Source: Clostridiales bacterium
GTDB taxonomy: Bacteria > Bacillota > Clostridia > Saccharofermentanales > Saccharofermentanaceae
Length of the DNA stretch: 56,656 bases
Reading direction: 5' to 3'
NCBI GenBank assembly: GCA_017427465.1
Contig: JAFRST010000011.1
Location: 1-56,656 of the forward strand
Shown: piece after piece, positions 49,659 to 56,656 of the stretch
Layout: every line of letters starts with the position of its first letter
Numbering within the stretch: the stretch's first letter is position 1
The notes under the pieces: generated by a model
Told to the model about the DNA's origin: nothing
Seen by the model: the letters and a program-made list of their open reading frames with translations, nothing else
Database searches by the model: none
Translations under genes and position numbers: made by a program

Positions 49659-50936
49659 CTATACACCGTTTCCCTGATCCCGGCTTTCATCTTGCGAAGA
49701 CGTCTCCGTCGGTGCCGTTGTTGGTATCGGGGTCGGCGTATTCGTCGTCACGGGTGTCGGCGTATTTGTGGCTTTAGGCGCTTCAGTCGGCGTCGGAGCA
49801 GCAGGCGCTACATATCCGGATGAGGGAGGGGTACCGTCATTAAAACTGCTGATCATAAGAACTGCATACAGCTGCCCGTTATACTCCATGACGCCGACAC
49901 CGCATTTCTGGCTGCCACCTCCGGAACTGCAGCAGCAATAGATCATATTGTTGTAGTGTCCCGGAGAGTTATACCACTTGTTAAATACGTTCTGAGCATC
50001 GCAGCACCAGCTTGCCCAGTAGATATTCTCTGCCCAGCCGGTATCACCGGAAGGTGAATTGTGCGAGAAATCATCTGTCAACTCCCGGCAGCGTGTATGT
50101 ACACGCTCCTGACATGTGCTGTCCATCTTCAAAGGCACATAGTATGTGTACTTAAACTCAACCGCTGTCTCCTTGCGCAGATTGTTGATCAGACGGAGAA
50201 GTTCATTCTCTTTTGAAGAATTGAAGCTGTAAGTCGGCGCTGTCGTAGGCGAAGGAGTTGCCGTCGGCTTGGGTGTCGACGTAGGCTTAGTTGTGGGCCT
50301 GGGAGTCGACGTAGGTTTCGTTGTGGGCTTTGCCGTAGGCTTAGGTGTTGCCGTAGGCTTCGTTGTGGGCTTGGCCGTAGGCTTAGCTGTCGGCTTAGGT
50401 GTTGCCGTAGGCTTCACTGTTGGCTTAGCCGTAGGCTTGGGTGTTGAAGTAGCCTTCGGTGCCGTAGGCCTTGGTGTTGATGTGGCTTTAGGTGCTTCAG
50501 TTGTTTTCGGAGCTTCTGTTGCTCTAGGCGCCTCTGTCGCTTTTGCTTCAGGAGCTTTAGTAGGATCGGGTGACGAAGCAACAGTTATCGCTGCTTCGTC
50601 AGAAGATCCTGTGGTCTCAGGTCCAGTCTGCGTCATTTCTGACTCGTTACCTTCAGGAGCAGAAGTGTCGATTTCTGAGCCGCACGGAACCGAACTGATT
50701 TGGTCAGCACTGTTATCTTCATCAGTAGCGATGTTCTCGTCTTCATAAGAAGATAATGCTTCGGCGATCTCTACCGGATCTTTACCTTCTGCCTGCATGG
50801 TCTCTATGAGCTCCATCTCTTCCGGTGAGATATCAACTGCCGTATCAGGTCTTTCCGATCCGAATGCACAAGCCGACAACGCAGTGAATGTCACCATCGT
50901 TGAGAGAATAAAAGAAGTTAACTTAATTCCTTTCAT
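49659..50936 (-). CDS. CAP/SCP-domain lipoprotein with Lys-Pro-Thr stalk
   Basis: A 425-residue lipoprotein (lipobox ALSAC, Cys23). An acidic N-terminal region (about 30-120) leads to a long stalk of repeated TAKPT/TPKPT units (about 130-230). A CAP (SCP/PR-1) domain follows (about 235-365): NELLRLINNLRKE, DDFSHNSPSGDTGWAENIYWA, NKWYNSPGHYNNMIY and KCGVGVMEYNGQLYAVLM, with several extra Cys. A second Thr/Pro tail closes it. CAP proteins in this group are secreted; enzymatic activity is not established. GAGGTGAG precedes the ATG. It follows the membrane-protein gene at 50963 by 26 bp, so it is probably under ECF promoter D. Confidence 0.85.
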   Translation of the reverse strand: MKGIKLTSFILSTMVTFTALSACAFGSERPDTAVDISPEEMELIETMQAEGKDPVEIAEALSSYEDENIATDEDNSADQISSVPCGSEIDTSAPEGNESEMTQTGPETTGSSDEAAITVASSPDPTKAPEAKATEAPRATEAPKTTEAPKATSTPRPTAPKATSTPKPTAKPTVKPTATPKPTAKPTAKPTTKPTATPKPTAKPTTKPTSTPRPTTKPTSTPKPTATPSPTTAPTYSFNSSKENELLRLINNLRKETAVEFKYTYYVPLKMDSTCQERVHTRCRELTDDFSHNSPSGDTGWAENIYWASWCCDAQNVFNKWYNSPGHYNNMIYCCCSSGGGSQKCGVGVMEYNGQLYAVLMISSFNDGTPPSSGYVAPAAPTPTEAPKATNTPTPVTTNTPTPIPTTAPTETSSQDESRDQGNGV

Positions 50937-50962
50937 GATTCTCACCTCACCGTTAGAAGTCA

Positions 50963-51907
50963 TTAAGAACCCATCTCGGCACGGAGCTGATCAAGCTCTT
51001 TTTGCTTTCTTGCTGCTGCATTTGCGGTAACTTTTGTATCTACATAGAAGTATCCAAACTCCTTATTGTTATGGCCTTTGATACTTCTGTGATGCTGATC
51101 TATCTCGTTTTGGAGCTGTGCCATTCTGTCCTGCTTCTTCTTACGCTCTCTTGCCTTCATAGGATCCTCTGAAGAAACTGCAGGCGCAGAAGATGTTGAT
51201 GAACCGGAGCCCAGAGTCGAACCGAAGATCATGAAAGCGATTCCCATAACTACGAGTGCAAGTACAAAAGCTACTATTCCGATAAGGTTCTCGATAATAA
51301 GCACTGTGAAAGGTGCAATGGTAAAGAAGAAGATAGTGTTGATTACGCTGCTCAGATAGTAATCGTTCATCGAGAGCATAACGATGCAACAGATGCCTGT
51401 GATAACCGTAACTCCGAGACCGATCATCGGGACGATCACTGCATCAACTAATGCAACAAGTCCGAAGACCAGTGTTCCAACTCCGCCAAGGAGCAAGATC
51501 CCACAGATCGTAAAAGCTATCTTTCTTCCGGTTGTTCCTTCCTTGAAAAGATCGATGGCTGCGAAAACTGTCAGTGCAAGGAAAACGACGCCGACAGCAA
51601 TGCTGATCCACATGTTATAAAAATATCCGCTTGTTCCTGTTGTCCATACAGTGTCCTGTGATGATGAAGAGATTGCATCCCACCAACCTGTTTTCAAAAG
51701 ATCGATCTGCTGACCGAAACCGTTATTGATAATGAACATAACGATTGCGACCAAAAACATTACGACCGATCCGCCCAAAGGCAGAAGTGCCATGCTGTTT
51801 AGCAGCTTTCTTAATGTTGTGTTGCCCTTGATCTCATCGATCGTGCCAACTGCGTTCTTTGCGACCAATCTGTAAGGCCAGCTGATAATTCTTAATACGG
51901 TACCCAT
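50963..51907 (-). CDS. Polytopic membrane protein of unknown function
   Basis: A 314-residue membrane protein with about five to six helices (near 43-64, 102-122, 131-152, 160-180, 188-208 and 215-240), followed by a Ser-rich linker and a charged coiled C-terminal tail (KKQDRMAQLQNEIDQHHRS) that should be cytoplasmic. No family is recognised. The ATG at 51907 has AGGAGG 8 bases upstream. The frame to 51943 is not preceded by a site. The predicted ECF promoter D lies 45 bases upstream, making it a likely target of the tethered sigma factors encoded about 19 kb away. Confidence 0.72.
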   Translation of the reverse strand: MGTVLRIISWPYRLVAKNAVGTIDEIKGNTTLRKLLNSMALLPLGGSVVMFLVAIVMFIINNGFGQQIDLLKTGWWDAISSSSQDTVWTTGTSGYFYNMWISIAVGVVFLALTVFAAIDLFKEGTTGRKIAFTICGILLLGGVGTLVFGLVALVDAVIVPMIGLGVTVITGICCIVMLSMNDYYLSSVINTIFFFTIAPFTVLIIENLIGIVAFVLALVVMGIAFMIFGSTLGSGSSTSSAPAVSSEDPMKARERKKKQDRMAQLQNEIDQHHRSIKGHNNKEFGYFYVDTKVTANAAARKQKELDQLRAEMGS

Positions 51908-51949
51908 TTTTTGTTCCTCCTGTTTTTTCGATGAGTTCTTCATCTTTTA

Positions 51950-51984
51950 CCTATAAGTCGGTTCAGGATTGCAAAAGGTTCATG
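51950..51984 (-). promoter_or_regulatory. Predicted ECF promoter D, distant regulon member
   Basis: Minus strand: GAACC (AACC at 51977-51980), 16 bases, CGACTTATAGG (CGAC at 51957-51960). It is not next to a sigma gene, which makes a shared regulon more likely than simple duplication of an upstream region. Confidence 0.65.
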
Positions 51985-52082
51985 TTTTTTGAAATTTTTT
52001 TAAAAATTTTTCGGCGGACGCAAAAACCGCTCAACCATAGGCCTTCAGGCCTTTAATCCGTGTAGGTTTTGGTGCATAAAAC

Positions 52083-52114
52083 AGCGGCACCGCCAAAATC
52101 ATGCGATGCCGCTT
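52083..52114 (-). terminator. Terminator of the radical SAM operon
   Basis: Minus strand: AGCGGCATCGC pairs with GCGGTGCCGCT, with a short loop, then GTTTTATG. It lies 21 bp after the stop codon. A second small inverted repeat (AGGCCTTCAGGCCT) lies at about 52039-52053. Confidence 0.75.
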
Positions 52115-52134
52115 AAAAGATCAATGTGTATATA

Positions 52135-53490
52135 TTACTTATTACGGAGCTGACAGATCTGTTCTTCTTTAGAAGCTATATCCCTTATATTTTTACAGCG
52201 GGGATCATTCCAGATCTTCTTCCACTTATCATTAAGGATGTTGCCGAGGGGCTCATCAGAGAGCCAGCTTTGACACGGAACCACATTGCCTGACGGTGAG
52301 ATTGCCATGTTGCTCAGGCAGGCACCACACGAAGGAACATCAAGTCCCATCTCAGTCAGACGCTCCTGGCTGACCAAGCCGGGCGACGTAAAGCTTATCT
52401 CCATATCGTGTGAATAAGCATACTCGACAGCTTCCTTAAGTGACTGATAGAGTTCTTCCCCTTCTATCCTCAATTCTTCAGAATCTTCGCTTTTTGCGTT
52501 GCCGGTGAGGATCAGGCCTGAACAGGTCACATATATGATGCCCAGACCGTGCAAGAATTCCAAAGTCTTCTTATAGTCCTTATTGAGCCTGCAGATAGGC
52601 GTATTGATGCTCATGTTGATGCCGGCAGCGATCGCATTCTTGATCCCGGCAAGCGTCTTCTGATAATTTGGTGCACCGACAAGTCTGTTATGGACCTCTT
52701 CATCACAGGAATAGAAAGTCACCTGAAGATTATCAAGCTCAGCCTCGCGCAACCGGCGGCAGTAGTCTTCAGTGAGCCTTACACCGTTCGTGTTAAGACG
52801 TGTAATAAACCAGCGGCCTTCCTTGATGAGTTCGGGAATATCTTCGCGGATGGTAGGCTCGCCGCCCGTGAAAGTAATCTGTGAAACCTTCTCTTTGCGG
52901 AGGATATTGATTATCTTCTTCCACTCATCGGTCGTAAGTTCCTTTTCTTCGGCGCATTTCTGGTCTGCAGCGTAGCAGTGAACACACTTCTGATTGCAGT
53001 TCCACTTACCGCCTTTTGACATTGATGATACGAGAAGATCCATTCTGTGGGGCGCGGTCATGTATTTTGAGTATTCACCGATCGTGAGAGTCTTGCAACC
53101 GATATCAACAGCTTCGCCTTTCGCGACCGCTTCGAAAAGATCGACGTAATAGTAAAGGTCATCTTTAAGGACTTCGTCTTTTACGAAGGGGAAAACGTTC
53201 CTGACACCATGGCATGTCTTTTGGATTATTTTCTCAAGATCTTCATCAGTCATGGATCCTTCTCCGAATTTGTTGACGTTCTTAACGTATTCGGTCAGGA
53301 GGATTGCGCCGGACTCATTGATCGGCAGGATCTCAGAGCCGTTGATTATGACCATAGTCTCAGCAAGCTTGAAGGGCGTGAACTTGGGCGGGATCATGTG
53401 CATTCTGATGACGCCCGGGCCGTCAGGATTCCAGGTAGTATGGATCACCTGTTTCCAATTGGATAATTCATACAGTTTCTGTTTAAACAT
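52135..53490 (-). CDS. Radical SAM protein with SPASM-like C-terminus
   Basis: A 451-residue radical SAM enzyme. The cluster-binding motif is CNQKCVHC (Cys165, Cys169, Cys172), followed by ITFTGGEPTIRED near 205-217 and LNTNGVRL near 235. The C-terminal part has CGACLSNMAISPSGNVVPC (Cys388, 391, 406) and later Cys432 and Cys446, a SPASM/twitch-like arrangement for extra Fe-S clusters. The first 150 residues include INESGAILLTEYV, which recalls PqqD-like peptide-binding domains (inference). Such enzymes usually modify peptides, and the gene overlaps by 8 bp the gene for a protein with a (Cys-Ala)7 tail, the natural candidate substrate. The ATG at 53490 has AAGGA 11 bases away and depends on coupling. 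Confidence 0.85.
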   Translation of the reverse strand: MFKQKLYELSNWKQVIHTTWNPDGPGVIRMHMIPPKFTPFKLAETMVIINGSEILPINESGAILLTEYVKNVNKFGEGSMTDEDLEKIIQKTCHGVRNVFPFVKDEVLKDDLYYYVDLFEAVAKGEAVDIGCKTLTIGEYSKYMTAPHRMDLLVSSMSKGGKWNCNQKCVHCYAADQKCAEEKELTTDEWKKIINILRKEKVSQITFTGGEPTIREDIPELIKEGRWFITRLNTNGVRLTEDYCRRLREAELDNLQVTFYSCDEEVHNRLVGAPNYQKTLAGIKNAIAAGINMSINTPICRLNKDYKKTLEFLHGLGIIYVTCSGLILTGNAKSEDSEELRIEGEELYQSLKEAVEYAYSHDMEISFTSPGLVSQERLTEMGLDVPSCGACLSNMAISPSGNVVPCQSWLSDEPLGNILNDKWKKIWNDPRCKNIRDIASKEEQICQLRNK

Positions 53491-54433
53491 CTTTTGCACC
53501 GTCCTTCAGGATCTTCCTGATCCTCATGGTAGAGACCTTAGTTCCGTAGAAGTCCTTTTTCGCGCAGCCCGCACGGCCGCCGCCGGCACAGGCACATGCA
53601 CAGGCACAGGCACATGCGCAGGCACAGCCGCCCCCATGGCCGCCGTAATGGCCGTGATAGCCGGTATGACCTCTATATCTGTCAGAAAAACGGAAAAACA
53701 AAGCAACAGCAACTAAAAGTATAATTGGTGCGAAACCTTCCAAAAACACGCCTAATTCAGTCCAGAAATGTGAAACATCCTTATATTTGAAATCGTAAGA
53801 CCCAGGCTTGTATCCGACCACTATATTGGCTTTTTCTCCGGCTTTTAACGAACCGGTACAAACCAGATGCTCTCCTTCAAGCTTAGCATTGGTGGTGTGC
53901 TGAACAACATTTACAGCGTTCCACCTGATCTCATATTTCTCGACCGGGATCTCATCGAACCACCCGGGAGTATAGTCGTAGACATAAAGACCCGACCAGA
54001 CCCCGCCATTGCCATAGAGGTCAGGAGTCTCAAAAAGATTCTCCTGAACGAAAGAAAAACTGAAGTGAATTATATCTCCGGCATGATATGTCGTACGGAA
54101 CTTGACCTTGGCAAAGCTGCCGTAGTCACTCATATAATTAACTGACTTGATGTTATCCGTGAGCGCTTTGAATTCATGCGCATTGGAATTAGGAAGGCCT
54201 ATCTTGACCCATTTGAATGGCTTGTCGACTTCGTCAATGATAACTTCCCAATCGAACGTATAAGTGAACTCGACAGCACCGTTATCAAGCAGATCAGCTT
54301 CGATACCGAAGTAATGTATCTTATCGTAGTAAACCTTCAAAGCTTCGGTCTTGCGGGGCAGCATAAGTAAAACTGAAGCAGCCACAAGAAGCGCAGCCAG
54401 TACAGCCATTATCTTTTTACAAACCCTTGTCAT
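53483..54433 (-). CDS. Membrane protein with cytoplasmic (Cys-Ala)7 tail
   Basis: A 316-residue protein. A hydrophobic N-terminal helix or signal peptide (about 9-26) is followed by an outside beta-rich domain (about 32-215) resembling DUF2207-type domains (IEADLLDNGAVEFTYTFDWEV). A transmembrane helix follows (about 226-246, FAPIILLVAVALFF). The tail is Gly/His/Tyr-rich, then has seven Cys-Ala pairs (residues 270-283), GGGRAGC with Cys290, and a basic end. By topology the Cys tail is in the cytoplasm, where the radical SAM enzyme encoded by the overlapping next gene could reach it. The codons for Ala vary (GCC, GCA), so the repeat is not a simple unbroken DNA slip. The ATG follows AGGAACAAGG. 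Function unknown; target of modification inferred. Confidence 0.75.
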   Translation of the reverse strand: MTRVCKKIMAVLAALLVAASVLLMLPRKTEALKVYYDKIHYFGIEADLLDNGAVEFTYTFDWEVIIDEVDKPFKWVKIGLPNSNAHEFKALTDNIKSVNYMSDYGSFAKVKFRTTYHAGDIIHFSFSFVQENLFETPDLYGNGGVWSGLYVYDYTPGWFDEIPVEKYEIRWNAVNVVQHTTNAKLEGEHLVCTGSLKAGEKANIVVGYKPGSYDFKYKDVSHFWTELGVFLEGFAPIILLVAVALFFRFSDRYRGHTGYHGHYGGHGGGCACACACACACACAGGGRAGCAKKDFYGTKVSTMRIRKILKDGAKDV

Positions 54434-54468
54434 TTCCTTGTTCCTTTCGAGCCCTTCACACCAAACAA

Positions 54469-55779
54469 TTAATTACCGGCATAAGCCTTATGCGAACCGG
54501 TATACTCACATTCACCGGGCCTTGTGAACGAGAAAACAAACTTATATGGCATATCAGCTTCCCTGTACTCTTCGCTGACCGTATAGAATACTATCAGCTC
54601 TGTACCCGGCGTCAGCGATTCATCGTCAGTAAGGCCGCGGTAGAAGGTATCGTCCGAGAAATAGATCTCAATGGCATTAGAATCTGCCGCAGAGTTCGTA
54701 GTCTTAATTGTCACGGTCTCGACAAACCAATTCTCACCTTTCAATTGATCGGCATAAATCTGTTCGATCTTGTCATCGGTGAGCTGTATAAGTGTTGTTT
54801 CAGCAACCGCCTCTGAACCGCCGCCTGCCGTATCAAACGGCGTATTCCACTGAGTCTCAACTGTCATGGTCTTAGCTGCACCGCTCATGACATAGACGCC
54901 CAGGAAGACCGCTACACCCGCGCTGATAACGCCCAGGAAGATCATGAGAGCGATACCGCCCTTATGTGTCGTCGCGCCAGACAGGATATTCTCCGGATGC
55001 TTGGGATCGATCCTGATGTTCAAGTTCTGGCCAAGAGCTACATCCGAATCTTTCTTGACTATAAAGTCGTCATAGACGGATTCGTACTGTACTCCGTCAT
55101 ATGAATACCGGAACAACGGTGAAGTATGGATAAAAGTAAATCTGCCGCCGCCTTCACCGGAATCATGACTGACATAGCGGACGTATCCCGCACATGTCGC
55201 ATTGATCTCTTCGGTGTACAAGATCTTGCCGGAGAGTGCCTTCATAACTGTTAAGACCAATATCGCCAATCCGGTTATTCCGAAAACAACAACGCCCAGA
55301 AGAAGGAAGAACTCTGCTCCTGCCAGCTTTGTCCTGAATAACATCAATATAATTATCAGCACAGAAGCAAATGCAATGCCAAATCCCATGACTCTGTTAA
55401 ATATAGCTTTGCTGGTCGACTCGACGATCTCGCCTTTGCCTGTGACAATTACCGATATTCCCGCAAACAGGAAGACCGCACACATTGCGTATCCGAAGAT
55501 CAGGATCTGCTTAAACAGCAGTGACAATACGAGCCCTGCAAAAATGGCCGCAGCGCAAATTCCTCCGATAAGCTGCTTTTTCCTCTTACGTTCTCTGTCT
55601 TCTTCGGAAGTATAGGTCTCTTTGACGCCATAGAGTTTCTCATTGATATCGCGGAAATCAGTCTTCAGCATCGATTTTACGAGCGCATCATATTCATCGA
55701 CCATATTGTAATAGTCGTCATCTCTGAGATACTGGTCTTCGCTAAACTTCCACTGAGGATTATTTTTGTTGTACAGCAT
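54469..55779 (-). CDS. DUF3592-like membrane protein
   Basis: A 436-residue membrane protein. A soluble N-terminus of about 70 residues is followed by two pairs of helices (about 77-118 and 133-178), a DUF3592-like outside domain (about 185-265: TCAGYVRYVSHDSG, PLFRYSYDGVQYES, LNIRIDPKHPENIL), another helix (about 277-297), and a second beta-rich outside part with a Thr-rich start. DUF3592 domains have no settled role. The ATG at 55779 follows GGGAGGGG. The longer frame to 55878 has no site. It is first gene of the operon with the Cys-Ala protein (35 bp gap) and the radical SAM enzyme. Confidence 0.72.
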   Translation of the reverse strand: MLYNKNNPQWKFSEDQYLRDDDYYNMVDEYDALVKSMLKTDFRDINEKLYGVKETYTSEEDRERKRKKQLIGGICAAAIFAGLVLSLLFKQILIFGYAMCAVFLFAGISVIVTGKGEIVESTSKAIFNRVMGFGIAFASVLIIILMLFRTKLAGAEFFLLLGVVVFGITGLAILVLTVMKALSGKILYTEEINATCAGYVRYVSHDSGEGGGRFTFIHTSPLFRYSYDGVQYESVYDDFIVKKDSDVALGQNLNIRIDPKHPENILSGATTHKGGIALMIFLGVISAGVAVFLGVYVMSGAAKTMTVETQWNTPFDTAGGGSEAVAETTLIQLTDDKIEQIYADQLKGENWFVETVTIKTTNSAADSNAIEIYFSDDTFYRGLTDDESLTPGTELIVFYTVSEEYREADMPYKFVFSFTRPGECEYTGSHKAYAGN

Positions 55780-55866
55780 AAAAATCCCCTCCCTTAATCC
55801 AGGAAGATTATAGCATAAATTGACAAGAATCGTTGATTTTTCGCTTCCTTTAGGCCTGATATAAAA

Positions 55867-55899
55867 CACCTTCCGCATTCCATGAGATGCAGAAGGTGC
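55867..55899 (-). terminator. Terminator of the PEBP-like lipoprotein gene
   Basis: Minus strand: CACCTTCTGCAT pairs with ATGCGGAAGGTG (one mismatch) around CTCATGGA, then TTTTATATC. It lies 30 bp past the stop codon. Confidence 0.85.
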
Positions 55900-55929
55900 T
55901 ATTGATCATTATTTACTTAAGCCTATGTG

Positions 55930-56574
55930 TCAGCTTGTGAACTTGCCTGCGATATGACCGAAAGCGATTATATTGCCTTCATTTCCTTCGCTGTCAGTAT
56001 CAAGACCCGTAATGGCTGTCTCGAATTTGGGATTCGTTGCATTTAATACGAACTTGACTCTCTCGACCGGCGCGCGCAGTGCCACAACATAGATCTCGTA
56101 AACGTGAGTATCACCGTTCGGCGGATACGGTCCTATATAATCAGAAGAAGGCGCCCATCCTCTGGGAAGTTCAGTCTCTGTTGCTGCATCAGTTTTCCAG
56201 TGCACCCAGGAATTTACAGATGTGTCGACCATGACAATAACATACGAGGCAGCACCATCGACAGGGGCCCACGAGAGCTGCGGAGATACGTTCTCGCCTT
56301 TGTTTGTATATGAAATAACATCTTCCCATACACCGCCTTTAAGGTCTTCCGAAATGAGCTCAAAAGTCTCATGACCGGCAAGATAATCTGTTAAAGGCTC
56401 TGTGAACGCTTCAGTTGTAGCTTCTGAAGACTCTTCTCCGGCAGCATTCTCAGATGTTGCAGAAGGTGTCTGTTCTGCAGCAGCCCCAGTCTCTTTTGCA
56501 GCCGAAGAACAGCCTGAAGCACTTATCAGCATAACAACACCAAGCATTAAAGCTGTTAATTTATTCTTTTTCAT
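55930..56574 (-). CDS. PEBP-family (YbhB/YbcL-like) lipoprotein
   Basis: A 214-residue lipoprotein (lipobox SASGC, Cys22), with a Ser/Thr/Glu linker and then a phosphatidylethanolamine-binding-protein fold: GENVSPQLSWAPVDGAASYVIVMVD, SWVHWKT, and YIGPYPPNGDTHVYEIYVVAL, matching the conserved DPD/GxP and GPxPPxGxHRY blocks of the family. The last motif is GPYPPNGDTHVYEI. YbhB/YbcL relatives have no firm physiological role. The ATG at 56574 follows AAGGAGT, and the frame to 56625 has no signal-peptide start. It is the last gene of the window. Confidence 0.88.
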   Translation of the reverse strand: MKKNKLTALMLGVVMLISASGCSSAAKETGAAAEQTPSATSENAAGEESSEATTEAFTEPLTDYLAGHETFELISEDLKGGVWEDVISYTNKGENVSPQLSWAPVDGAASYVIVMVDTSVNSWVHWKTDAATETELPRGWAPSSDYIGPYPPNGDTHVYEIYVVALRAPVERVKFVLNATNPKFETAITGLDTDSEGNEGNIIAFGHIAGKFTS

Positions 56575-56656
56575 CTTGATTACTCCTTTTATTATCCGTA
56601 CTGAGATTATATCAGATACTGTCATCTCTTCTCTTTATATGAATTCAGTTTAAAGC

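Noticed and set aside
50269..50748. Plus-strand Gly/Val-rich repetitive frame
   Set aside because: It is the antisense image of the Lys-Pro-Thr stalk of the CAP lipoprotein. The low-complexity pattern follows from the stalk codons.

Overview
The window looks like a chromosomal stretch of a Gram-positive, low-to-medium G+C anaerobe of class Clostridia, probably a gut or rumen fibre degrader. The signs are strong GGAGG ribosome binding sites, sigma-A promoters of the form TTGACA-17-TATAAT, a CIRCE element, many lipoproteins and Thr/Pro-stalked surface proteins, MsmX-type carbohydrate ABC transporters lacking their own ATPase, and GGDEF fusions typical of Lachnospiraceae and Saccharofermentans-like bacteria. 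The family-level assignment is inference. No rRNA, tRNA, CRISPR array, prophage or insertion sequence was seen.

Region 1 (about 1.4-19.2 kb) is a complete glucuronoxylan side-chain and glucuronate module. It holds a two-permease plus lipoprotein sugar ABC importer, an apparently intracellular GH115 alpha-glucuronidase, an intracellular SGNH acetylesterase, UxaC, UxuB, UxuA, KdgK and KdgA (the whole route from glucuronate to pyruvate plus glyceraldehyde-3-phosphate), a YesL-like membrane protein and a GntR/FCD regulator. Four 14-bp palindromic sites related to ACTAGTATACTAGT lie before the ABC operon, in the esterase/yesL divergent region, on the uxuA promoter and before the GntR gene. They look like one regulon. 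An array of 51-bp repeats sits upstream of uxuA.

Region 2 (19.2-21.8 kb) is an ABC exporter, LytTR regulator and DUF3021 operon with a 21-bp-spaced direct repeat in front of it, a plausible LytTR operator. Region 3 (21.8-32.7 kb) holds three paralogous ECF sigma factors, each continuous with a transmembrane helix and a large predicted extracellular region, interleaved with three lipoproteins. Four promoters share AACC-N16-C(T/G)AC-NTATAGG or a close variant, including one before a sigma gene itself and one about 19 kb away. These probably form the regulon of the tethered sigmas. This is the strongest candidate for an undescribed signalling system here.

Region 4 (32.7-41.1 kb) has two GGDEF proteins, a YjbR protein, an XRE-(p)ppGpp-hydrolase fusion, a glycerate kinase/2-hydroxyacid dehydrogenase operon, a CIRCE-controlled Hsp20 and a zinc-ribbon membrane protein. 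Region 5 (41.2-52.0 kb) has an operon of FecR-like protein, CHASE2 adenylate cyclase and metallo-beta-lactamase-GAF-GGDEF protein, two more FecR paralogues (one with the FecR core deleted), a DUF1902 protein, a CAP-domain lipoprotein and a membrane protein under a predicted ECF promoter. Region 6 (52.1-55.8 kb) is a DUF3592-like membrane protein, a membrane protein ending in a cytoplasmic (Cys-Ala)7 tail, and an overlapping radical SAM/SPASM-like gene, a candidate peptide-modification system. A PEBP-like lipoprotein closes the window.
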